Below, one piece after another: positions 1 to 4,608 of a DNA stretch of 5,066 nt. Position numbers and translations under genes: made by a program. This DNA is from an uncultured Eubacteriales bacterium (GTDB lineage Bacteria > Bacillota_A > Clostridia > Oscillospirales > Oscillospiraceae), in assembly GCA_900556015.1 (NCBI GenBank), contig USNH01000101.1, positions 1 to 5,066 on the forward strand, read 5' to 3'. The notes beneath the pieces are model-generated. The model saw only the letters and a program-made list of their open reading frames with translations. It was not told where the DNA came from and searched no databases. Within the stretch, counting starts at the first letter, position 1, and each line of letters opens with the position of its first letter.

Positions 1-376
1 GCTTCTCGTGATTGGGGTTCTTGCCGTCCAGGTTCTCCCAGTTGTACTCGATGAGGCCCAGCCAGGACATCTCGCCCAGCAGCTTTTCCAGCTTGTCCTC
101 CTCCATGCCCGTCAGCTTCACCATCTGGGCTAGGGTCTTGGGCTTCCGCACGCCCATTTTCAGGGCCACGTCCACCATCTCGTCCGTCAGCACGCCGTCC
201 AGCCCCCAGTACTCCGGGTCGTCCACCGTGGTCTTCAGGCCGATGCGGTTGGCGATCATCGCGCCCAGCTTCAGCAGGTTCTCCCGGGGAGGCTTGTCGG
301 GGCTGGGGATCTGGAACGGGAGCTTCTCCCCGTCCAGGGGGAAATTGGTGGGCTTGCTGCCGTTGATGTCTCGCAT
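1..376 (-). CDS. N-terminal part of a probable FAD/pyridine-nucleotide oxidoreductase (runs off left edge)
   Basis: An open minus-strand frame runs from ATG at 376 to the left edge with no stop, giving 125 codons. The start is supported by a strong SD (GGAGGAGA, 381-388) five bases or so upstream. The visible part is soluble, with no signal peptide or membrane segment. Residues 54-62 (PEYWGLDGV) lead into a stretch (80-112) that looks like a small winged-helix module: TLAQMVKLTG, then EDKLEKLL, then LGLIEYNWEN. From memory, this kind of N-terminus precedes the 4Fe-4S and FAD/NAD(P)-binding domains of large clostridial pyridine-nucleotide-disulfide oxidoreductases. None of those catalytic motifs lies inside the window, so the function is tentative. 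The gene is divergent from the GntR regulator at 570, which makes it that regulator's most likely target. Coding is well supported; the product name is about an even bet. Confidence 0.72.
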   Translation of the reverse strand, partial: MRDINGSKPTNFPLDGEKLPFQIPSPDKPPRENLLKLGAMIANRIGLKTTVDDPEYWGLDGVLTDEMVDVALKMGVRKPKTLAQMVKLTGMEEDKLEKLLGEMSWLGLIEYNWENLDGKNPNHEK

Positions 377-491
377 CGTCTCTCCTCCGTTTTCTGCTGC
401 TCCGACCAGCCGCCTGGGCCGCCGTGTGGGAACAACGGTGTAGTTTTTGCCCTATTGCCCACATTTTATCAACTTTTTCGCCGTTTTTCCA

Positions 492-521
492 TTGACTTTT
501 CTTCTAAACGTGTGGTACATT
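492..521 (+). promoter_or_regulatory. Putative sigma-70/SigA promoter of the GntR gene
   Basis: The -35 box is TTGACT (492-497) and the -10 box is TACATT (516-521), with an 18-bp spacer. A TG one base before the -10 (513-514) makes it an extended -10. Transcription would start near 528, so the palindrome at 534-544 falls in the initially transcribed region, a position suited to autorepression. This is based on consensus matching by eye only. Confidence 0.55.
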
Positions 522-533
522 TTTATATGGTCG

Positions 534-544
534 TGGTCAGACCA
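534..544. promoter_or_regulatory. FadR-type GntR operator, TGGTCAGACCA
   Basis: This is a perfect 11-bp palindrome with 5-bp half-sites TGGTC and GACCA around a central A. It matches the known core TGGTCNGACCA of FadR-subfamily operators. A further TGGTC half-site lies directly upstream (528-532), and GTGGT occurs at both 512-516 and 533-537, 21 bp (two helical turns) apart. The encoded regulator at 570 belongs to the matching protein family, so autoregulation plus control of the divergent gene is the natural inference. Confidence 0.75.
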
Positions 545-556
545 AGAATAATAGTC

Positions 557-561
557 AGGAG
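557..561 (+). promoter_or_regulatory. Ribosome binding site of the GntR gene
   Basis: AGGAG lies eight bases before the ATG at 570, the best spacing available. It fixes that ATG as the start; no in-frame alternative with an SD is seen upstream. Confidence 0.8.
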
Positions 562-569
562 CTGTCGTT

Positions 570-1268
570 ATGGCCTTTCATGAGATCGTCGCCCCCACCG
601 TCAAGGCGCTGTTTATCCAGCAGATCGAAGGCATGATCCTGTCCGGCGAACTGCGCCCCGGCGACCGGCTGCCCACCGAGCGGGAGCTGGCCGACGAGAT
701 GAAGATCAGCAAGACCGTAGTCCACGAGGGCTTGCGGGAGCTGCACCGGCTGGGCTTTTTGGACATCGCGTCCCGCCGGGGCGTCACCGTGGCGGACTAC
801 GCCCAAACCGGCAGTCTGGAGACGCTGACGGCCATCATGGACTTTCACGGCGGTCTGCCGGACGGAAAGACCGCCCGCAGCATCCTCCAACTCCGTTACT
901 ATCTGGAAGCGCCCGCCATGGAGGAGCTGGCCGCCCGCCGAAGCCCGTCTGATATTGCCGCCCTGCGGGCCTTGCAGCGGCAGGCGGAGGAGGCCTCCAC
1001 CCGGGACGTGCAATCCCTGGCCGAGGCGCTGTTCCGCTACCACCGGGGCGTCACCTTTCTCAGCGGCAACACCATCACGCCTCTGCTGTTCAACGCCTTC
1101 ACCCGGGTCAATTTGGAGTTTTGGAAGGGCTACATCCGCTCCGAGGGCGTGGCCCGCTGCTTGGAGCGACTGGCACAGTTCACGGAGCACATCGCCGCCG
1201 GGGACGGCGCAGCCGCCGCCCAACTCCTCCGCACCGGGCTGGAGGAGTTCATGGCCCGCATGGAATAG
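570..1268 (+). CDS. GntR-family transcriptional regulator, FadR subfamily (wHTH + FCD)
   Basis: The product is a 232-residue cytoplasmic DNA-binding regulator, a normal length for the FadR subfamily. Residues 8-75 form the GntR winged helix: signature LRPGDRLPTERELADEM (28-44), recognition helix SKTVVHEGLREL (47-58), then GFLDIASRRGVTVADY for the wing. The recognition helix has VHEG where many relatives have VREA, so its base contacts may differ. Residues 105-230 are an all-helical FCD effector-binding domain (LRYYLEAPAMEELAARR; FRYHRGVTFLSGN; a late helix around GDGAAAAQLL). His158 fits the first FCD metal-ligand histidine, but the two later histidines usually seen before and after the GD motif are Leu201 and Gly223 here, so metal binding is doubtful. 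A matching operator lies just upstream. The ligand is unknown; a small organic acid or acyl compound is typical of the family. It converges with the TPM-domain gene. Confidence 0.94.
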   Translation: MAFHEIVAPTVKALFIQQIEGMILSGELRPGDRLPTERELADEMKISKTVVHEGLRELHRLGFLDIASRRGVTVADYAQTGSLETLTAIMDFHGGLPDGKTARSILQLRYYLEAPAMEELAARRSPSDIAALRALQRQAEEASTRDVQSLAEALFRYHRGVTFLSGNTITPLLFNAFTRVNLEFWKGYIRSEGVARCLERLAQFTEHIAAGDGAAAAQLLRTGLEEFMARME

Positions 1269-1272
1269 GAAA

Positions 1273-1305
1273 AGCAGCACCCGACAGAATATGTCGGGTG
1301 CTGCT
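1273..1305. terminator. Bidirectional intrinsic terminator between convergent genes
   Basis: Arms AGCAGCACCCGACA (1273-1286) and TGTCGGGTGCTGCT (1292-1305) pair perfectly over 14 bp around a 5-nt loop. Read on the minus strand the stem is followed by TTTTCC, so it best serves the TPM-domain/TelA transcript. On the plus strand it is followed by CGTCTCTTTATC, a weaker tail for the GntR transcript. It sits five bases after the GntR stop and eight bases from the end of the TPM gene. Confidence 0.88.
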
Positions 1306-1312
1306 CGTCTCT

Positions 1313-2329
1313 TTATCTCCGTTTGCCACCGCCGAAGCCGCCGCCTCCGAAGCCACCGCCACGGCTTCCGCCGCCGCGGCTGCCTCCGCCGAAGCCACCG
1401 CCGCCGAAACCGCCGGAGGGACGGCTGGGCCGGCTGGGCCGGGGCGCACTGGGCCTTGGGCCGCTGGGACGGGACGCGCCGGGACGCGGACCGGGTCTCG
1501 GCCCGCTGGGACGCGGGCCGCCGCCCATAGGGGGTCGCGGGCCGCCGCCGTGAGGCGGACGGGGAGGCCGGGGCGGGCGGGGACGGTGAGGCCGCCCCCA
1601 AAAGATGGGATAGTAATACGCGGGGCGGACAACACCGATCACGTTCGGGCCGTACCGCCGCCGGTAGCGGCTGTACCGCACGGCGTCCAGCGCGGCCCAC
1701 ACCACAAAGAGCACCAAAATGAGCACCACCACGCCCGCGACAGACGTACCGCCGGAGGGCGCGGACGGAGCGTACCAGCCGCCATCGCTGCCGCCGCTGT
1801 CACCGCCGCTCAGCTGCGCCTGGCCGTAGAACACATCGGCCTGACGGAAAAAGGCGGTCACCGCGCTGTCGAAGTCACCGTCATAATAGGTGGTCTCGAT
1901 GGCCCGGCTCAGCTGGCTCTGCTGGGTGTCAGTCATGGCGTAGCCCACGTCGTCGCCGCAGTAGACCTGCCAGTCGCCGTCCTTCACCAGCACCAGGATC
2001 ATGTCGTTCCGGCCCAGTCCCCACGCCTCGCCCAATTTGGCGGCGTAGTCCTGGCCATCCCAGCCCACCAGCTTGTCAACGGTGGCCACGGCCACCACGG
2101 CGTAATACTTGCCGTCCCAGCTGCCGTTATAGTCCCGGATCAGCTGCTCCGTCTCGTCACTGAGCAGGCCGGCGTCATCGCAGACCCACTGCCGGTACTG
2201 CACGTCCAGCAGCGCCGTGGGCGTTTTGGCGATGAAGGTGTCCTTCCGGCTCTGCCCGATGAACACGGCGGCGGCGATGGAGATAACCAGCACCACCAGC
2301 GCCACGCCCCGTTTTTCAAAAAACTTCAT
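1313..2329 (-). CDS. TPM-domain membrane protein with Arg/Pro- and Gly/Phe-rich C-terminal tail
   Basis: The product has 338 residues. An SD (AAAGGGG) lies about seven bases before the ATG. Residues 8-24 are an N-terminal membrane anchor or uncleaved signal. Residues 45-165 resemble a TPM domain (TPM_phosphatase/YgcG type): VCDDAGLLSDETEQLIRDYN, then YYAVVAVATVD, then GLGRNDMILVLVKDGDWQVYCG. Cys50 and Cys124 lie in this domain and could form a disulfide if it is extracytoplasmic. Residues 196-215 are a second membrane segment. The tail is low complexity: repeated RP/PRPS units (246-305), then GGFGGG/GGGSRGGG units (306-336) ending KRR. Predicted topology puts the TPM domain outside and the very basic tail inside. 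TPM proteins commonly neighbour TelA in Firmicutes, and telA is directly upstream here with 71 bp between and no terminator, so co-transcription is likely. The biochemical role is not established; envelope stress or membrane homeostasis is a guess from context. Confidence 0.9.
   Translation of the reverse strand: MKFFEKRGVALVVLVISIAAAVFIGQSRKDTFIAKTPTALLDVQYRQWVCDDAGLLSDETEQLIRDYNGSWDGKYYAVVAVATVDKLVGWDGQDYAAKLGEAWGLGRNDMILVLVKDGDWQVYCGDDVGYAMTDTQQSQLSRAIETTYYDGDFDSAVTAFFRQADVFYGQAQLSGGDSGGSDGGWYAPSAPSGGTSVAGVVVLILVLFVVWAALDAVRYSRYRRRYGPNVIGVVRPAYYYPIFWGRPHRPRPPRPPRPPHGGGPRPPMGGGPRPSGPRPGPRPGASRPSGPRPSAPRPSRPSRPSGGFGGGGFGGGSRGGGSRGGGFGGGGFGGGKRR
1322..1594 (-). repeat. Low-complexity coding repeats (RP-rich then GGFGGG-rich)
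   Basis: This is degenerate short tandem repetition inside the TPM-domain gene. The part from 1594 to about 1415 encodes Arg-Pro/Pro-Ser units with recurrent GPRP and RPSG motifs. The part from about 1414 to 1322 encodes GFGGG and SRGGG units. The DNA is extremely GC-rich, which explains the long open shadow frames on the opposite strand. Such tracts expand and contract easily and are error-prone in sequencing, so tail length may vary between strains. Confidence 0.8.
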
Positions 2330-2371
2330 ACGTATTCCCCTTTCTGAAGGAGATATAAGACTATAAGTGCC

Positions 2372-2429
2372 TCAGCTCCGCAGCTCCATCAGCTTCTGCT
2401 TCAGCTCCGCAGCTCCATCAGCTTCTGCT
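2372..2429. repeat. Perfect 29-bp tandem duplication at the 3' end of the TelA coding part
   Basis: Positions 2372-2400 and 2401-2429 are identical over 29 bp and directly adjacent, and the first 7 bases of the unit recur at 2430-2436. The unit spans the last codons (KQKLMELR) and part of the stop. On the minus strand the reading frame stops at the end of the first copy met (TGA, 2403-2401), and the second copy becomes 3' untranslated sequence with another TGA. The encoded C-terminus is therefore unchanged by the duplication. Confidence 0.95.
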
Positions 2430-4218
2430 TCAGCTCGCCCTCAATGCGGCCCAGCTCGACCTCCGCCTCTTTCCGCTTGGCCGCGCCCTCCTTTTGGATA
2501 CGGGCCACCTCGTCCAGGGTGGAGATCAGCTGCTGGTTGGTGTGCTGCAGCGTCTCGATGTCCACGATGGAGCGCTCCGCCTCCTTGGCGGTGGCGATCG
2601 TGCCCATCTTCAGCGTGTCGGCGTTCTTCTTCAGCAGCTGGTTGGTCATCTCCGTCACCGCGTTCTGCGCGGCGGTGGCCTGACGGCTGTGCTCCATGCC
2701 CAGCGCCAGCACCATTTGGCTCTTCCACAGGGGGATGGTGTTCACCAGCGAGGACTGGATCTTCTCGATCATCAGCGTGTCGTTGTTCTGCAAGAGCCGG
2801 GTCTGCGGGCCCATCTGAATGGACACTATGCGGGTCAGCTCCAAATCGTGGAGCTTCTTCTCAAAGCGGTCGCACAGGCTCACCAGATCGTTGTACGCCT
2901 GGGCATCCTCCGCCAGGCCGCTGGCCTCCGCCTTCTTCCGCAGCTCCTCCACCTCGGTGGCGCGAACCTCCGCCAGCCGCTTCTTGCCGGCCAGGATATA
3001 CATGGTCAGCTCCTTGTAATACTTCAGGTTCAGCTCATACATCTGGTCAAACATGGCCACATCCTTCAGCAGGGTGATCTGATGCTGCTCCAGAGACTGG
3101 GCGATTTTGTCCACGTTGGCCTCCACCTTGCCGTACTGGGCCTTCATGGTCTCCAGCCGGCTGCCGGTCCTTCTGAACAGGCCCGCCAGGCCCTTCTTTT
3201 CCTCCTCCTCGCCGAAGCCCTTCAGCTCCACCACCAGCTGGCTCAGGTCCTTGCCGATCTCGCCCAGGTCCTTGTTGCGGACGCTGTTCAGGGCGTTTTC
3301 GGAAAAGCCCGCCACGCTCTTCTGGGCCGCCGCGCCATATTGCAAAATCATGTTGGTGTCCCGGATGTCGATCTTGTGGGAGAAATCCTCCACCGCCTTC
3401 TTTTCCGCGTCGGTCAGCAGCTTGTCGTCCACCGCAATCTTTTCGCCCGTGTGAACGGCTACGGTGTCGCCCGCGTGCAGCTGCGCAATCGGGGTGCGCG
3501 CCACACGGCCGTCCTCCAGCACCTTCCACACGTCGCCGTCGTCCGCGGAGAGCATCTTCTTGATGGAAGAACGCGTCCGCTCGATGGTGTAAGAAGTCAT
3601 CAGCTCGGCCAAATCCGACAACGCCAAAATCATCAGCGCGGAGTGCGGCGTGCCGAGCATCAGGCTCGCGACGATGGAAGTCACGGTCAGGAAATCGGCG
3701 TTCGGCCGCATGTCCTTTCGGAGTCCTTCCAGCGCGCTCCTTGTCATCGGCGCGGAAAGGCCGAGGCTCGCCAGCGCTTCCAGCGAGGTGAAATTCGCCA
3801 GCGCGCCGCCCAGCAGCGGGGCGGTAAAGAGCGTGTTGCCCAGCACCATTGCGCCCGCGTTCACCGCCAGCCGCTTGGCCAGACGAGCGGTCGTCATCGG
3901 CTGCTCAGCCGTTTCTTCCTTGCCGCTTGCGTGGCGCGCGCGCAGGGCGGGCATCGCATAGCGTGCCAGCACCATATCCGCGCATTCCGCCAGCGCCGCG
4001 GAATCCAGCTTGTTTTGATCGTATTCCAGCAAAACGCTGCCCGTGCAGGGCGTCACCTGCACACGGCGCACGCCGGCAATCGTGGCCAGCGCCCCGGCCA
4101 CGTCCATGCGCGCGTCAAACAGAAAGGCAAGCCCGTCAACCCGCAGGCGAAGCCGCCCCGGCAGGCTGCTGGCGATCTGCCCCTTCATCCAATCCTTGTT
4201 TGATTCTCTGCGAAGCAT
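2401..4218 (-). CDS. Chimeric frame: HMA2-type P-type ATPase N-terminus fused to TelA/YaaN toxic-anion-resistance protein
   Basis: This is one uninterrupted 605-codon frame with ATG at 4218 and an SD (GAGGG) overlapping the upstream gene's last codons. Residues 17-67 form an HMA2-like module (LPGRLRLR; TGSVLLEYD) with no CxxC. Residues about 116-209 hold hydrophobic helices matching the first membrane helices of heavy-metal P-type ATPases, including NADFLTVTSIVASLM and ALSDLAELMTSYTIERTRSS. Residues 228-264 begin the actuator domain (AGDTVAVHTGEKIAVD). The ATPase then stops: TGE, DKTGT, the CPx-type membrane motif, HP and GDGxND are all absent. From about residue 266 the sequence is TelA (PF05816): LLTDAEKKAVEDF, ILQYGAAAQK, QLVVELKGF, then the conserved IPLWKSQMVLALG (495-507), VTEMTNQLLKKNA, RSIVDIETL and a coiled-coil end. 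TelA lacks only its variable N-terminus. The ATPase part cannot pump. The joint is either a true fusion giving membrane-tethered TelA or an assembly/cloning chimera. TelA's usual partner, an XpaC-like gene, is absent here. Confidence 0.85.
   Translation of the reverse strand: MLRRESNKDWMKGQIASSLPGRLRLRVDGLAFLFDARMDVAGALATIAGVRRVQVTPCTGSVLLEYDQNKLDSAALAECADMVLARYAMPALRARHASGKEETAEQPMTTARLAKRLAVNAGAMVLGNTLFTAPLLGGALANFTSLEALASLGLSAPMTRSALEGLRKDMRPNADFLTVTSIVASLMLGTPHSALMILALSDLAELMTSYTIERTRSSIKKMLSADDGDVWKVLEDGRVARTPIAQLHAGDTVAVHTGEKIAVDDKLLTDAEKKAVEDFSHKIDIRDTNMILQYGAAAQKSVAGFSENALNSVRNKDLGEIGKDLSQLVVELKGFGEEEEKKGLAGLFRRTGSRLETMKAQYGKVEANVDKIAQSLEQHQITLLKDVAMFDQMYELNLKYYKELTMYILAGKKRLAEVRATEVEELRKKAEASGLAEDAQAYNDLVSLCDRFEKKLHDLELTRIVSIQMGPQTRLLQNNDTLMIEKIQSSLVNTIPLWKSQMVLALGMEHSRQATAAQNAVTEMTNQLLKKNADTLKMGTIATAKEAERSIVDIETLQHTNQQLISTLDEVARIQKEGAAKRKEAEVELGRIEGELKQKLMELRS
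3415..3435 (-). other. In-frame junction between the P-type ATPase and TelA segments
   Basis: On the minus strand, codons for GEKIAVD (canonical in P-type actuator domains, where a Gly and then the TGE strand should follow) pass directly into D-K-LLTDAEKKAVEDF (canonical TelA). The break lies at about codons 264-267 (3429-3418). It contains no restriction site, insertion sequence or repeat that would mark a simple ligation scar. Either parent could own the GACGAC pair, so a few bases of microhomology are possible. Confidence 0.75.
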
Positions 4219-4221
4219 TTT

Positions 4222-4608
4222 TCAACCCTCTTTGACTTGCGGAAGCCGCAGGATCAGCCGCTGGCGCACAATCTGCTCCAGCTTTTGTTCGTCGACCTCC
4301 TCCGGCTTGATCTCTTTGGCGATTTCAAGTCCTGTGTCTACAACGATATCCACCCAGCGCAGAATCCGGCGGCTGCTGGTCGTCTGCGCGTCATAGAGCA
4401 CGAGCGCCGTGCCGATGCGTGCGTTGACGGCGACATCCGTTACGCCGGGGAGCATCGTCAAAACATCCTGAACATAATGCAGATAGGGCAGTGCCTCCTT
4501 GGACAGCTGCTCGCTGTGGCGGAAGCGCATGCGCAGCCGCCCAGGCAGGTCGCATTCCACACGCGGCTTGAGGCAGTGGCGCAGAAACGTTTCTCCAACG
4601 ATATTCAC
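4222..4608 (-). CDS. Small HMA2-domain protein, P-type ATPase accessory
   Basis: The product is a 128-residue soluble protein. I chose GTG at 4608 because it overlaps the upstream stop as GTGA (4-nt overlap) and has a G-rich SD (GGGGGGAT) about seven bases upstream. Starting at the ATG at 4689 would add 27 residues that lie inside the upstream gene, in another frame, without an SD. Residues 15-73 form an HMA-like ferredoxin-fold module: VECDLPGRLRMRF, LPGVTDVAVNARIG, TALVLYD. It has no CxxC; Cys12 and Cys19 are not in a metal-binding arrangement. The rest is a helical, charged C-terminus (EIAKEIKPEEVDEQKLEQI) with no membrane segment. It is three bases upstream of the ATPase-type frame and so is translationally coupled to both neighbours. 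Such HMA2 proteins accompany heavy-metal P-type ATPases; a metal-sensing, scaffold or regulatory role is inferred, and the metal is unknown. Confidence 0.83.
   Translation of the reverse strand: MNIVGETFLRHCLKPRVECDLPGRLRMRFRHSEQLSKEALPYLHYVQDVLTMLPGVTDVAVNARIGTALVLYDAQTTSSRRILRWVDIVVDTGLEIAKEIKPEEVDEQKLEQIVRQRLILRLPQVKEG

Larger units (their letters stand above)
377..569. promoter_or_regulatory. Divergent intergenic control region
   Basis: This 193-bp AT-richer stretch separates the minus-strand oxidoreductase start (376) from the plus-strand GntR start (570). It holds a plausible plus-strand promoter, a perfect FadR-type palindrome and both SD sites. A minus-strand -10 candidate, TATAAA, lies at 527-522, immediately beside the palindrome, but I see no good -35 for it. 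A second weak -10-like run (TAAAAT) lies near 469-464. The minus-strand promoter is therefore unresolved. No gene is visible within the region. Confidence 0.7.

Noticed and set aside
12..443. Plus-strand open frame of 143 codons at the left end
   Set aside because: It is Ser/Pro-rich and antisense to the minus-strand gene starting at 376, which has a strong SD; it has no SD or family resemblance of its own.
555..1700. Minus-strand 381-codon open frame across the GntR gene and terminator
   Set aside because: It is antisense to a well-recognised regulator, crosses a perfect terminator and overlaps the TPM gene in another frame; Arg/Pro-rich shadow.
1121..2347. Long plus-strand open frame (408 codons) opposite the TPM-domain gene
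   Set aside because: It is Ala/His/Arg-rich with no family resemblance, is produced by GC-rich third positions of the minus-strand gene, and runs through the terminator.
2346..2357. GAAGGAGATATA on the plus strand, identical to a core used in phage T7-derived expression leaders
   Set aside because: It is followed by no real plus-strand gene and lies in the short gap before the minus-strand TPM gene. Twelve bases can match by chance, and no other vector sequence is visible.
2330..2371. Internal promoter before the TPM gene (minus-strand TATAGT/TTATAT)
   Set aside because: There are -10-like runs but no recognisable -35 at the right spacing; co-transcription with telA explains the layout better.
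2494..4203. Plus-strand open frame of 569 codons opposite the chimeric gene
   Set aside because: Its translation is low-information (His, Arg, Gln and Leu rich) and has no SD. The opposite strand has clear P-type ATPase and TelA motifs.
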